64,000 nt of DNA, from NCBI RefSeq assembly GCF_021513135.1, contig NZ_CP090981.1, positions 3,002,810 to 3,066,809 of the forward strand, written 5' to 3'. The DNA comes from Vibrio sp. SS-MA-C1-2. GTDB lineage: Bacteria > Pseudomonadota > Gammaproteobacteria > Enterobacterales > Vibrionaceae. The position numbers and the translations under genes are program-made. Position 1 is the stretch's first letter. Each line of letters starts with the position of its first letter. Below the pieces are notes generated by a model that worked only from the letters and a program-made list of their open reading frames with translations, ran no database searches and was not told the origin of the DNA. Positions 20,204 to 29,184 of the stretch are shown here, piece after piece.

Positions 20204-21316
20204 TTATTGTGTTATGTATTCAACCACATCCAAACCAAAACCCGATAATGCATGGTAACGTTTGTCCGAAGATGAGAGTAGACGCATTTTTGCAACCCCT
20301 AAATCAGCAAGAATTTGAGAACCAGCACCAACTCGACGAGAGGTTCCTTGCCATTTAGTTCCAGCAGTCTTAGTGCCGCCATCTTCCAGTTCAAAGTTCT
20401 TCACTTTGTGGATAATGCTGTCCGTCGTATCATGATTACCGAGCACAACTAACACACCATTTTCTTTCGCGATCTTTTCCATCGCTTTTTCTAGTGGCCA
20501 GTTACGTGTTGTTGAACGGTCTGAGTGAAATAGATCAGCAAAGTCATCTTGCAGATGAACACGAACTAACGTTGGCTGATCAGCGTCAATTTTACCTTTA
20601 GTTAGGGCGTGATGGATCTTGTTATCAATAGTGTCACGATAGGTTACAACATCAAATTCGCCAAAGTCGGTTGGCATTTTAAAACTTGCAACACGCTCTA
20701 TGGTCGTTTCGTTGTTATTACGGTATTCAATTAAGTCTGCAATCGTGCCTAGTTTAATATCATGCTGTTCAGCAAAGATCTCTAAATCAGGACGACGCGC
20801 CATGGTGCCATCTTCTTTTAAGATTTCGACAATCACACTTGCTGGTTCAAAGCCGGCTAAACGAGCAAGATCGCAACCGGCTTCAGTGTGGCCTGCGCGC
20901 GTTAAAACGCCACCATCTTGAGCCATTAATGGGAAAATATGTCCAGGTTGAACAAGATCAGAAGCAACGGCATTTTTAGCCACAGCCGCTTGAACTGTCA
21001 CTGCACGATCGCCAGCTGAGATCCCCGTCGTTACGCCTTCGGCAGCTTCAATTGAAACCGTAAAGGCCGTACTGTACTGAGCGGTGTTATCGTCAACCAT
21101 CGGGTTTAATCCCATATGTAAACAACGCGCTTTTGATAATGTTAAACAGATCAATCCTCGACCATGTGTCGCCATAAAGTTAATCACTTCAGGTGTCACT
21201 TTTTCAGCGGCAATAATAAGATCGCCTTCATTCTCGCGATCTTCATCATCCATCAAGATAACCATTTTACCTAGGCGGATATCATCAATAATTTCTTTTG
21301 CACTACTAATTGCCAT
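20204..21316 (-). CDS. ribBA: 3,4-dihydroxy-2-butanone-4-phosphate synthase with a degenerate GTP cyclohydrolase II-like domain
   Basis: The N-terminal 200 residues are a complete DHBP synthase (RibB). They include the metal-binding acidic loop [24 protein letters not shown], the [14 protein letters not shown] region and [13 protein letters not shown]. This half converts ribulose-5-phosphate to DHBP plus formate. The last 165 residues align with GTP cyclohydrolase II (RibA) but lack its three zinc-binding cysteines: the expected CLTGDxFxSxxCDC stretch is replaced by [14 protein letters not shown]. This domain is therefore unlikely to open GTP, and a separate ribA should exist elsewhere. Such hybrid proteins are known in gammaproteobacteria. 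A good AAGGAT site precedes the ATG. Confidence 0.93.
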   Translation of the reverse strand: MAISSAKEIIDDIRLGKMVILMDDEDRENEGDLIIAAEKVTPEVINFMATHGRGLICLTLSKARCLHMGLNPMVDDNTAQYSTAFTVSIEAAEGVTTGISAGDRAVTVQAAVAKNAVASDLVQPGHIFPLMAQDGGVLTRAGHTEAGCDLARLAGFEPASVIVEILKEDGTMARRPDLEIFAEQHDIKLGTIADLIEYRNNNETTIERVASFKMPTDFGEFDVVTYRDTIDNKIHHALTKGKIDADQPTLVRVHLQDDFADLFHSDRSTTRNWPLEKAMEKIAKENGVLVVLGNHDTTDSIIHKVKNFELEDGGTKTAGTKWQGTSRRVGAGSQILADLGVAKMRLLSSSDKRYHALSGFGLDVVEYITQ

Positions 21317-21366
21317 GATCTGGAATCCTTAATTTTTCATTAATATAAATTTAAAGCCAACTTTAA

Positions 21367-22032
21367 CTACTTTAAAAAACCTGATTTAGCTAATAACTCC
21401 ATGGTTACTTCGCTTTTGGTTGATGATGATTCTGCGGCTTTATCACCAAGAATTAGGCGCTCTAAATAACGAGCAATCACATCAACTTCTAAATTAATTT
21501 TCGTTCCAACATTGAACTGCTCAATCGTTGTCTCTTGCGCAGTATGAGGGACAATCGTAATCTTAAATTTATCACCATCAACATCATTAACCGTTAAGCT
21601 AATTCCATCAATCGTTATTGAACCTTTCTCTGCAATATATTTAGCTAGGGAGGAAGGGACTTGTAGCCAGAACTCAATTGCACGCCCTAATGAATGACGA
21701 CTAACAATCGTAGCAACAGCATCAACATGACCTGACACCATATGTCCACCCATGCGTGTTGTCGGCAACATCGCCTTCTCTAAGTTCACTCGTTGACCTG
21801 TTTTATAGGTTGCGAAGGCAGTACGGTTCATCGTCTCCAGAGAAAGGTCGGCAACATAGCCATTTCCGGTTAACTGAACCACGGTTAAACAAACACCGTT
21901 CGTGGCAATACTATCCCCTAACTTCACATCGTCTAAATCTAATGTACCGCTATTGACAGTAATCGCAATATCCTGCCCTTTGGGTGTAATTGCTGTGATA
22001 TTACCAACAGCTTCAATGATACCTGTAAACAT
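21367..22032 (-). CDS. ribE: Riboflavin synthase, alpha subunit
   Basis: This enzyme dismutates two 6,7-dimethyl-8-ribityllumazine molecules into riboflavin and a pyrimidine (the gene is ribC in E. coli nomenclature). The two lumazine-binding repeats are visible: MFTGIIEAVGNI...GVCLTVVQL, then MGGHMVSGHVDAVA...ISLTVNDVDGD. The 221-residue length is normal. It lies between ribD and ribBA in the riboflavin cluster, and an AGGTT site precedes the ATG. Confidence 0.96.
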   Translation of the reverse strand: MFTGIIEAVGNITAITPKGQDIAITVNSGTLDLDDVKLGDSIATNGVCLTVVQLTGNGYVADLSLETMNRTAFATYKTGQRVNLEKAMLPTTRMGGHMVSGHVDAVATIVSRHSLGRAIEFWLQVPSSLAKYIAEKGSITIDGISLTVNDVDGDKFKITIVPHTAQETTIEQFNVGTKINLEVDVIARYLERLILGDKAAESSSTKSEVTMELLAKSGFLK

Positions 22033-22057
22033 TTAAAGTCAACCTGCTTTTACTTGT

Positions 22058-22080
22058 TATACCTTTCTGACTTCGGTATA
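22058..22080. repeat. Possible ERIC terminal remnant
   Basis: A 23-bp stretch starts TATACC and ends GGTATA, the same outer ends as the ERIC-type elements here, with no internal portion. It lies in the ribD-ribE gap. It could be a collapsed element or chance. Confidence 0.3.
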
Positions 22081-22102
22081 AAATACGTTATTATTTACTA
22101 AA

Positions 22103-23245
22103 TTAATGTTCATTGCCTTGAGGCGTCGCAATAATTCGGATGTCATCACCAATTTGGCGTAGATCATCTATTTTTAGCTCAGGAACCTCTGTCATTGAGT
22201 GCATTGCCGCTAAATCTAACACACCACGCCCTGTTGAACCCATCAATTTAGGCGCAATATAGAGAATGACCTGATCGACTAATTGGGCATCAAATAATGC
22301 CCCACTCAATTCTGCACCCGCTTCAATCCAAAGGTTATTAATACCTAACTCGCCAAGCTGATCCATTAAACTGACAAGATCAACTCTGCCATCTTTTTCT
22401 GCGACCACTAATTGTGTCACATTTTTAAGGCTCGAATCACCCAACGACTCAATATCATCTCTCGCTTGAGTGCCAACTAAAATAGTCTTGCCTGCCAAAC
22501 TTAATAATTGGTAATCACTGGTCACACGATTTTGGCTATCAATGATCACTCGAGTGGGTATTCTTAACTCTTCTTCAGAATAGTTTACTTTTACCGATTC
22601 CGGCAACTGTGACCAACGAACATTCAAACTAGGATTATCAGCAAGAACCGTTCCACTAGCTGAAAGAATCGCGGCTGATTTCGCTCTAAAACGTTGAACA
22701 TCAGCGCGAGCAGCACTGCCAGTTATCCATTGACTCTCGCCATTTTCAAGGGCCGTCTGTCCATCGAGCGAAGCCGCCATTTTTAACTGTACAAAGGGAC
22801 GATCGGTTTTCATCCTTTTAATAAAACCAACATTTAATGCTTCAGCTTGCGCTTGCATTAAACCAGACTCAACAGTAACTCCAGCCTCTTCGAGCATTGA
22901 TAAGCCACGCCCAGCCACTTTAGGGTTTGGATCAACCATCGCTGCGACGACTCGACTCACGCCTGCTTTAATTAATGCGTTGGCACAAGGCGGTGTTCGA
23001 CCATAATGAGAACATGGCTCAAGGGTAACATAAGCCGTCGCGCCTTTTGCTTGCTCTTTTGCCATCGCCAGTGCGTGAACTTCGGCATGAGGTTCACCCG
23101 ATTTTAAATGCGCACCTTCACCAACAATCTGATTTCCATGAGCAATCACACACCCCACATTCGGGTTTGGCGCCGTAGTAAATTCGCCTCGTTTTGCTAA
23201 TTGCAATGCACGCGCCATATGTTGATGATCTAACGGTGAAAACAT
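22103..23245 (-). CDS. ribD: Bifunctional pyrimidine deaminase / reductase RibD
   Basis: RibD performs the deamination and then the side-chain reduction of the riboflavin pyrimidine intermediate. The N-terminal deaminase domain (1-145) has the zinc-site motifs HAEVHAL and PCSHYGRTPPC, with the catalytic Glu in the first. The C-terminal reductase domain (150-380) has KMAASLDGQTALENGESQWITG and a terminal LWIEAGAELSGALF. The 380-residue protein is complete. It is 91 bp from nrdR, its usual partner in this family of genomes. Confidence 0.96.
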   Translation of the reverse strand: MFSPLDHQHMARALQLAKRGEFTTAPNPNVGCVIAHGNQIVGEGAHLKSGEPHAEVHALAMAKEQAKGATAYVTLEPCSHYGRTPPCANALIKAGVSRVVAAMVDPNPKVAGRGLSMLEEAGVTVESGLMQAQAEALNVGFIKRMKTDRPFVQLKMAASLDGQTALENGESQWITGSAARADVQRFRAKSAAILSASGTVLADNPSLNVRWSQLPESVKVNYSEEELRIPTRVIIDSQNRVTSDYQLLSLAGKTILVGTQARDDIESLGDSSLKNVTQLVVAEKDGRVDLVSLMDQLGELGINNLWIEAGAELSGALFDAQLVDQVILYIAPKLMGSTGRGVLDLAAMHSMTEVPELKIDDLRQIGDDIRIIATPQGNEH

Positions 23246-23336
23246 AAAACTACCTATTAATTAAAGAGAACAAGTGAATAAAATCAATTAATAACAATAC
23301 AATCAATCAATTATCACTCAATTGATTATAATCCAA

Positions 23337-23786
23337 TTAATTTTCTAATCTTGCGATCTCTTCGCCAAATTCACGAAGATCTTCAAAACTTTTATATACT
23401 GATGCAAAACGGATATAAGCAATTTTATCCAGCTCTTTTAATGCATCCATCACTAAATTACCCACCATATCAGAAGGAACTTCACGCTCTCCTGTTGCTC
23501 TTAATTGAGACTTAATATGGTTAATCGTGCTCTCTATCACTTCAACACTTACCGGTCTTTTTTCTAAGGCGCGTTGTATTCCACCACGAAGTTTATCTTC
23601 ATTAAAAGGTTCACGGTTACCTGTTGTTTTAATTAGACGTGGCATAACCAGCTCGGCACTTTCAAAGGTTGTAAAACGCTCACTACATGCTAAACATTGT
23701 CGACGACGACGAACTTGATGGCCATCAGCCACTAATCGCGAATCGATAACTTTGGTATCATTTGCAGCACAGAAAGGACAGTGCAT
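23337..23786 (-). CDS. nrdR: Transcriptional repressor NrdR
   Basis: NrdR represses ribonucleotide reductase genes in response to ATP/dATP. The 149-residue protein begins with a zinc ribbon (Cys3, Cys6, Cys31, Cys34; [17 protein letters not shown]...[12 protein letters not shown]). An ATP-cone domain follows ([29 protein letters not shown], written here as [12 protein letters not shown] onwards) and ends [14 protein letters not shown]. Its targets carry paired NrdR boxes that are not in this window. AAGGA precedes the ATG. Confidence 0.97.
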   Translation of the reverse strand: MHCPFCAANDTKVIDSRLVADGHQVRRRRQCLACSERFTTFESAELVMPRLIKTTGNREPFNEDKLRGGIQRALEKRPVSVEVIESTINHIKSQLRATGEREVPSDMVGNLVMDALKELDKIAYIRFASVYKSFEDLREFGEEIARLEN

Positions 23787-23956
23787 ATGAGTTCCTTAAA
23801 TAAAAATGGTACGAATTCTTTATGAAAAAATAAAAGTAAAAATGATTAAAAATAAAAAGTAAAAAGTAAAAATCCTGAACAACAGAAATTAACAAGGGTA
23901 TTTAAAGATAAATGACACGCCTTTAAACACCCTAGAGAGAATCAACATCACATCAA

Positions 23957-23980
23957 TATACCCTTATTACTTTGGGTATA
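23957..23980. repeat. ERIC-derived element reduced to its two ends
   Basis: TATACCCTT is directly joined to ATTACTTTGGGTATA: 24 bp that look like the two outer ends of the ERIC-type repeat with the whole middle lost. The right end abuts the next, nested element. Confidence 0.55.
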
Positions 23981-24232
23981 TCCCCTTCATACTTGAAGTC
24001 GCTAGGTTGTTGGCATCGCTCATTCGCCCCAATCATATAGTACATCTATACTCTTCATACTTGAAGTTGCTAGGTTGTTGGCGTCACTCATTCGCCCCAA
24101 TCATATAGTACATCTATACTCATGGGGTCTCATTCACTTGCCGCCTACTAGCAACTCCAATTACTTTGAGTATATACTCACGGGGCCTCACTGACTTGCC
24201 GCCGACTAACAACTCCAATTATTTTAGGTATA
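23977..24232 (-). repeat. ERIC-type repeat interrupted by a second copy (outer element)
   Basis: The outer copy starts TATATCCCC and ends TTTTAGGTATA, but it is split near its centre (after CATCTA, 24048) by a complete second copy and resumes at TACTCACGGGG (24175). Without the insert it would be about 130 bp. It fills much of the 467-bp nrdR-glyA gap; the remainder is A-rich simple sequence with no gene. Confidence 0.88.
24047..24174 (-). repeat. ERIC-type repeat nested inside another copy (inner element)
   Basis: A full 128-bp copy running from TATACTCTTCATACTTG to TTTGAGTATA. Its boundaries match insertion at a TA dinucleotide of the outer element with TA duplication, the pattern reported for ERIC and other MITE-like sequences. 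Confidence 0.88.
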
Positions 24233-24253
24233 GGTTGTCGATTTTTTTATTGA

Positions 24254-25504
24254 TTATGCGTAAACAGGAAGACGCCCACAGATCTCAAGGACTTTCTGTT
24301 TGGTCGCTTCGATAACCGCCATATCTTGATGGTTGTCTAATACATCACACATCCAACCAGCAAGTTCTTTTGCATTATCTTGAGTAAAGCCACGGCGAGT
24401 AATAGCGGGTGTACCCACACGAATCCCAGATGTTACAAATGGGCTTAATGGATCATTAGGTACGCTATTCTTATTGACGGTAATGTTTGCCGAACCGAGT
24501 GCTGCATCCGCTTCTTTACCATTAAGATCTTTATCTATCAGATCAACAAGGAATAGGTGGTTTTCAGTACTGCCAGAGACGATCTTATAACCGCGTTCGA
24601 GGAAGACAGAAACCATCGCTTGTGCATTATCCACGACACGTTGCTGATAGCTTGCAAACTCAGGCTCCATCGCTTCTTTAAATGCGACCGCTTTTGCTGC
24701 GATGACATGCATTAGTGGACCACCTTGTCCACCAGGGAAAACCGCTGAGTTTAGCTTTTTATATAGCGCTTCGCCCGCATTCGATAGGATTAAACCACCA
24801 CGAGGGCCTGCTAATGTTTTATGGGTTGTTGTTGTCACAACATGGGCATGAGGAACCGGTGTTGGGTAGACGCCAGCAGCAATAAGACCCGCAACGTGTG
24901 CCATATCAACAAAGAAATAAGCGCCAACTTTGTCTGCGATTTCACGCATTCTTGCCCAATCAACAATTTGAGAGTAAGCAGAGAAGCCACCAATGATCAT
25001 TTTTGGCTTATGTTTAACGGCTAACTCTTCCATTTCTTCGTAGTCAATCTGACCCGCTTCATCGATACCATAAGGAATAATGTTATAAAGCTTACCAGAG
25101 AAATTTACAGGAGAACCATGAGTTAAGTGACCACCATGTGCCAAACTCATGCCTAGAACGGTATCACCGGCATTAAGCAGTGCCATATAAACGGCTGAGT
25201 TAGCTTGAGATCCTGAATGTGGCTGTACATTGGCATATTCCGCACCAAACAACTCACAAGCACGATTAATTGCTAATGTTTCCGCTTTATCAACATACTC
25301 ACAACCACCGTAGTAACGCTTCCCTGGATAACCTTCAGCATACTTATTGGTTAGCTGAGACCCTTGTGCTTCCATGACGCGAGGGCTGGTATAATTTTCA
25401 GACGCAATTAATTCAATATGTTCTTCTTGACGAGCCGTTTCTTCTTGAATAGCTGCAAATAATTCCGCATCATAATCTGCGATATTCATATCACGCTTTA
25501 GCAT
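24254..25504 (-). CDS. glyA: Serine hydroxymethyltransferase
   Basis: GlyA interconverts serine and glycine with tetrahydrofolate, feeding one-carbon units to purines, thymidylate and methionine. The PLP lysine is Lys229 in [16 protein letters not shown], the same number as in E. coli. Other hallmarks are [17 protein letters not shown] and YGGCEYVD. The start at 25504 ([15 protein letters not shown]) matches the family and has a strong AGGAG site; six further in-frame codons upstream are unsupported. 416 residues. A PurR-type box lies 81 bp upstream. Confidence 0.97.
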   Translation of the reverse strand: MLKRDMNIADYDAELFAAIQEETARQEEHIELIASENYTSPRVMEAQGSQLTNKYAEGYPGKRYYGGCEYVDKAETLAINRACELFGAEYANVQPHSGSQANSAVYMALLNAGDTVLGMSLAHGGHLTHGSPVNFSGKLYNIIPYGIDEAGQIDYEEMEELAVKHKPKMIIGGFSAYSQIVDWARMREIADKVGAYFFVDMAHVAGLIAAGVYPTPVPHAHVVTTTTHKTLAGPRGGLILSNAGEALYKKLNSAVFPGGQGGPLMHVIAAKAVAFKEAMEPEFASYQQRVVDNAQAMVSVFLERGYKIVSGSTENHLFLVDLIDKDLNGKEADAALGSANITVNKNSVPNDPLSPFVTSGIRVGTPAITRRGFTQDNAKELAGWMCDVLDNHQDMAVIEATKQKVLEICGRLPVYA

Positions 25505-25584
25505 CTGTATCTCCTGATTCAAAATAATCTTAACGTTAAAAGAGGTGGTGTTTCTATTGTATTATTTTACAGAGAAACCTCTCC

Positions 25585-25600
25585 ATGCAAACGATTACGT
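25585..25600. promoter_or_regulatory. PurR operator upstream of glyA
   Basis: ATGCAAACGATTACGT matches the PurR consensus (GCAAACG-TT-C-T core with palindromic ends). glyA is a PurR target in E. coli, so purine-dependent repression of glyA here is likely. Confidence 0.8.
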
Positions 25601-25723
25601 TACAGTAAAAAGGTTAAACTTGTCATTAGTCTACCGAATATGCATCGATAGAGGTAGTGTTATTATTCATTACTTTAGGGCTAACAACTTCAACACATTT
25701 AGTAATTAAAAAGGCTTTAATCA

Positions 25724-26071
<348 letters not shown>

Positions 26072-26081
26072 CTAGATTAAA

Positions 26082-26387
26082 TTACTTCTTCTCTTTACTC
26101 TGCTCAATACGACGACGACGGATCTCTTTAGGATCCGCAATCAATGGACGATAAATTTCAATTCGGTCACCATCACGAACAGAGCCTGATAATTTCACGC
26201 TGCGGCTATAAATACCCAACTTGTTTTTAGAAAGATCAATTTCAGGGTAACTCTCAAGCACCCCTGATTTGCGAATGATCTCTTCTATTGAACTGGTTTG
26301 TGTCACCATTAGCTGAAAGATCTTTTGTTGATGAGGTAAAGGATAAACTACCTCAACACGGATCAGACTGTCATCAGACTGTGGCAT
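26082..26387 (-). CDS. rnfH: RnfH family protein
   Basis: RnfH is a small ubiquitin-like beta-grasp protein (about 101 residues here) of uncertain role. It is named for Rnf clusters but is paired with ratA in gammaproteobacteria. Conserved blocks are [31 protein letters not shown] and [22 protein letters not shown]. The ATG at 26387 has a GAGG site at good spacing; ATG 26393 is too close to it, and an open frame extends further upstream. The gene overlaps the end of ratA by 14 bp, indicating coupling. Confidence 0.9.
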   Translation of the reverse strand: MPQSDDSLIRVEVVYPLPHQQKIFQLMVTQTSSIEEIIRKSGVLESYPEIDLSKNKLGIYSRSVKLSGSVRDGDRIEIYRPLIADPKEIRRRRIEQSKEKK

Positions 26388-26817
26388 CGACATAAACCTC
26401 TTTGGCTCTTGAGGTAAATGCATTGACCATATTATTTGTCAATTCGCTAAATACTTTGCCAAATGCCATTTCAACAAACATATTTTTAAATTCAAAGTCG
26501 AGTTTCAACTCAATTTTACAGGCATCACTGTCTAACTCAGTAAAATGCCAGCCACCCATTAGCTTTTTAAAAGGGCCATCGATCAGTTGCATGTCGATTC
26601 GCTCGCCAGTCACTAATTGATTGCGAGTCGTAAAGGTTTTACTGATCCCAGCCTTTGATACATCAACCGACGCGGTCATTAAATCATCTTTTTCGTCAAT
26701 GATTTGGCTGCCAACACATCCCGGCAAAAATTGCGGGTAAGCATTAACATCATTAACTAAGTCAAACATCTGTTGGGCACTAAATGGTACCAAAGCTGAA
26801 CGGCGAATCTGTGGCAT
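26374..26817 (-). CDS. ratA: RatA / Coq10-like START-domain protein
   Basis: RatA was described in E. coli as a toxin that blocks 70S ribosome assembly; its relatives (Coq10) bind ubiquinone, so either role may apply. The 147-residue protein has the SRPBCC fold: [34 protein letters not shown], a central KTFTTRN, and the C-terminal helix. The start at 26817 matches the family and has an AGAGGA site. It is divergent from smpB, the same ratA-rnfH / smpB layout as in E. coli. Confidence 0.92.
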   Translation of the reverse strand: MPQIRRSALVPFSAQQMFDLVNDVNAYPQFLPGCVGSQIIDEKDDLMTASVDVSKAGISKTFTTRNQLVTGERIDMQLIDGPFKKLMGGWHFTELDSDACKIELKLDFEFKNMFVEMAFGKVFSELTNNMVNAFTSRAKEVYVDATV

Positions 26818-26951
26818 AAAGGGTCCTCTAAAAATATCCTCCCCATCATACCATCTTGTAACATCTGATGCCAAAATTGGGTTAAAATCAATCTTATTGA
26901 CTAAAAGAGAATAAAGTCATGTAATGTCGTCCATTACTTGCTTATAATATA

Positions 26952-27443
26952 ATGACTATGGCTAAGAAAAAATCAAAGAACAAATCGGGTAGCAACACGA
27001 TTGCTTTAAATAAAAAGGCCCGTCATGAATATACAATCGAAACAGAGGTTGAAGCAGGACTGGAACTACAAGGCTGGGAAATCAAAGCCTTAAGAGCTGG
27101 TAAAGCCAATATCACTGAGAGTTATGTATTCTTGAAAGATGGCGAAGCCTACCTATTGGCTTCTACGATTACACCACTACATATGGCATCGACCCATGTT
27201 GTTGCCGATCCGATGCGTTATCGTAAGTTATTACTTAAGCGTAAAGAGCTCGACAATTTAGTCGGCAAAGTAAACCGAGACGGCTTTACATTAGTTGCAT
27301 TAGCACTCTATTGGAAAGGTTCTTGGGTTAAACTTAAGCTTGGTGTTGCTAAAGGTAAGAAACTGCACGATAAACGCAGCGATCTAAAAGCAAAAGATTG
27401 GCAACGTGATAAAGCAAGAATCATGAAGCAGAGTAATCGATAG
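26952..27443 (+). CDS. smpB: SsrA-binding protein SmpB
   Basis: SmpB delivers tmRNA to stalled ribosomes for trans-translation. The 163-residue protein has the OB-fold core ([35 protein letters not shown]) and the basic C-terminal tail ([23 protein letters not shown]) that mimics mRNA in the decoding site. Two ATGs are possible, 26952 and 26958; the second gives the more usual start. No Shine-Dalgarno is seen and a TATAAT lies only 3 bp upstream of the first ATG. It is followed 102 bp later by its partner ssrA. Confidence 0.95.
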   Translation: MTMAKKKSKNKSGSNTIALNKKARHEYTIETEVEAGLELQGWEIKALRAGKANITESYVFLKDGEAYLLASTITPLHMASTHVVADPMRYRKLLLKRKELDNLVGKVNRDGFTLVALALYWKGSWVKLKLGVAKGKKLHDKRSDLKAKDWQRDKARIMKQSNR

Positions 27444-27506
27444 TCTCTAATTTGCTGTTAATTTAACCATTCAACACAAATTAATACTCTGTTCGTTGAT
27501 AAAGAG

Positions 27507-27534
27507 TTGACGGCAAATAGCTATCTGTTACTAT
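27507..27534 (+). promoter_or_regulatory. Putative ssrA promoter
   Basis: TTGACG (27507) and TACTAT (27529) are 16 bp apart, with the -10 ending 11 bp before the mature tmRNA 5' end. They overlap an inverted repeat, GGCAAATAG/CTATTTGCC (27512-27539), which might also act as the smpB terminator. Confidence 0.55.
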
Positions 27535-27545
27535 TTGCCTTCTCT

Positions 27546-27913
27546 GGGGCTGATTTAGGATTCGACAGGATCATAAAGGCTTGTGGAGCATGTCGAGGGG
27601 CGGTTGGCCTCGTAAAAAGCCGCAAAAAAATAGTCGCAAACGACGAAAACTACGCACTAGCAGCTTAATAACCTCCTAGAGCACTTCTACCCTAGCTTCC
27701 GCTTGTAAGACGGGGAATCATAGAAGTTCAAACCCAAACAAGATAGCGAGGGAAGCTTTGACTAGAGAGCTGAACCGCGAAATAGAATTCTGGTATGTAT
27801 TTACATAGCGTGTCTGCTCGCAGTGTACTTACGAGATTAAAGGTAGACTAAGCATGTAGCGCCATTGGTTAGAGTGATTTTGGACGCGGGTTCAACTCCC
27901 GCCAGCTCCACCA
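27546..27913 (+). ncRNA. ssrA: Transfer-messenger RNA (tmRNA)
   Basis: tmRNA rescues ribosomes stalled on broken mRNA and adds a degradation tag. The 5' end GGGGCTGATTTAGGATTCGA and the 3' end TTCAACTCCCGCCAGCTCCACCA (split: GGTTCAACTCCCGCC then AGCTCCACCA) form the tRNA-like domain, with CCA encoded. The tag frame at 27636-27668 reads ANDENYALAA then TAA TAA, giving the standard AANDENYALAA tag after the tRNA-borne alanine. A strong terminator follows at once. The gene pairs with smpB just upstream. The 3' end is a common integration site for phages and islands. Confidence 0.98.
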
Positions 27914-27920
27914 AATAAGC

Positions 27921-27950
27921 AAAAAAAGACGTCCTAGGGCGTCTTTTTTT
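27921..27950 (+). terminator. Rho-independent terminator of ssrA
   Basis: AAAGACGTCCTAGGGCGTCTTT hairpin (AAAGACG-C / GCGTCTTT stem) flanked by runs of A and T, beginning 8 bp after the encoded CCA. Confidence 0.9.
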
Positions 27951-28078
27951 GTATCCGAACAACAAAAAATCAATAATTTAGCGTCTATTGACGTCTATCT
28001 GCATCCAATAGCTTTTTTTTATTTATAGGTACATCACAAGGTACACTGGTTTTACTGTCTCAATTTGGTGTACCTATT

Positions 28079-28147
28079 ATGGCTAGAACTACGTCAAGAT
28101 TAACAGATAAAGAAATCAAATCAGCACGCTTTATTGAATGTCGCTAA
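28079..28147 (+). pseudogene. N-terminal remnant of an ssrA-associated tyrosine integrase
   Basis: After the ssrA terminator a short frame starts MARTTSRLTDKEIKSAR and stops after 22 codons. The segment R-LTDKEIKSA resembles the N-terminus of P4-type integrases (the DUF4102 arm-binding domain), which commonly lie just inside islands integrated at ssrA. The body of the gene is missing; the next bases lead into the fic gene. The likeness is to a short motif only, so this is suggestive rather than proven. The rest of the 300-bp ssrA-fic gap shows nothing else. Confidence 0.5.
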
Positions 28148-28215
28148 AGAGTGGTTCGAAATAAATGAATAATGAGGTGTTTTTTGAATTAAACACGCCT
28201 CTGAAGCTGTCACTT

Positions 28216-28821
28216 TTACAATTCTTCGGTCTTAAATTCGCTGTAGCCTTCGTAGTAATAGCTAACATCAATACCTTTCATAAAGAGCGCACGGCTGTTG
28301 ATATCCGAAGTTAATGCTTGTTTTAATAGATACTTAATCTCAATGTCTTTGACTAGGCTCCGCTCCATTGCAGAAAGGTAATCATCTTTATCTACGGCAT
28401 TCCAATCAATGACTTGCTTAATCTCATTCTTTAAAATTAAATCTAACCAGATACGCGTTGAACGTCCGTTACCTTCTCTAAATGGATGAGCTATGTTCAT
28501 TTCAATGTATTTTTCGATAATTTCATCAAAATTACTTTGTGGCATTTTATCAATGAACTTTAGAGACTGTTCTAAATACATTAATGGGGCAAATCGAAAA
28601 TTACCTTTAGCAATATTTACATCTCTCATTTTTCCAGCAAAGTGATAAATCTCATCAAATAGATAACCATGAATAAAGCTTAACCCTGCAAAAGTTCCAA
28701 TGTTCACTTGATTAATTTCACCTGAATCAAACAGTTCTTTAGCTTTCTGCTTACTTATTCTCTCTTCTGTTTTAGAAAGTATGATTTGATCTGTAATATT
28801 CAATTTATTTTCTAAAATCAT
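28216..28821 (-). CDS. fic: Class III Fic family protein adenylyltransferase
   Basis: Fic enzymes transfer AMP from ATP to target proteins. The 201-residue protein has the complete active-site motif HPFREGNGRSTR (catalytic His112, phosphate loop 115-120) and the flap region GNFRFAPLMYL. Near the C-terminus, SYYYEG (Ser187-Glu191) matches the (S/T)xxxE(G/N) inhibitory helix that defines class III Fic proteins, where the Glu blocks ATP binding until the helix is displaced. Length and sequence resemble Neisseria meningitidis Fic, which modifies DNA gyrase; the target here is unknown. AAGGTA precedes the ATG. It stands alone beside the ssrA site, suggesting it arrived with an island. Confidence 0.92.
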   Translation of the reverse strand: MILENKLNITDQIILSKTEERISKQKAKELFDSGEINQVNIGTFAGLSFIHGYLFDEIYHFAGKMRDVNIAKGNFRFAPLMYLEQSLKFIDKMPQSNFDEIIEKYIEMNIAHPFREGNGRSTRIWLDLILKNEIKQVIDWNAVDKDDYLSAMERSLVKDIEIKYLLKQALTSDINSRALFMKGIDVSYYYEGYSEFKTEEL

Positions 28822-28988
28822 GCTTTACCTTATGAAGTATTATTACGTGACATTAAAATGATAACAAAAGAGTTCTAGATTCTATCATGTTTTCTTCAAC
28901 GAATAAGAGTAAATACCACATATTCAAGCTCATGATGTAAAGCACAATGTTTAAGGTATAAAGGCATCACCTCGTATCTTTTTACGGC

Positions 28989-29116
28989 TATACTCTCCAT
29001 ACTTGAAGTCGCTAGGTGGTTGGCGTCGCTCATTCGCCCCAATCATATAGAACATCTATACTCATGAGGCCTTACTCGCTTGCCGCCGACTAGCAACTTC
29101 CATTATTTTAGATATA
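28989..29116 (-). repeat. ERIC-type palindromic repeat, full length
   Basis: A 128-bp copy from TATACTCTCCATACTTG to TTTTAGATATA, with one variant base in the usual GTTGTTGG block (GTGGTTGG). It occupies the centre of the 363-bp gap between the small SdrD-B-like gene and fic; the rest is featureless AT-rich DNA. Confidence 0.9.
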
Positions 29117-29184
29117 GATGTATCGGATCTTCAATCACTTCACTTCCACCAGCCCGAAATAGAACACATCATCCACTTTACCGA

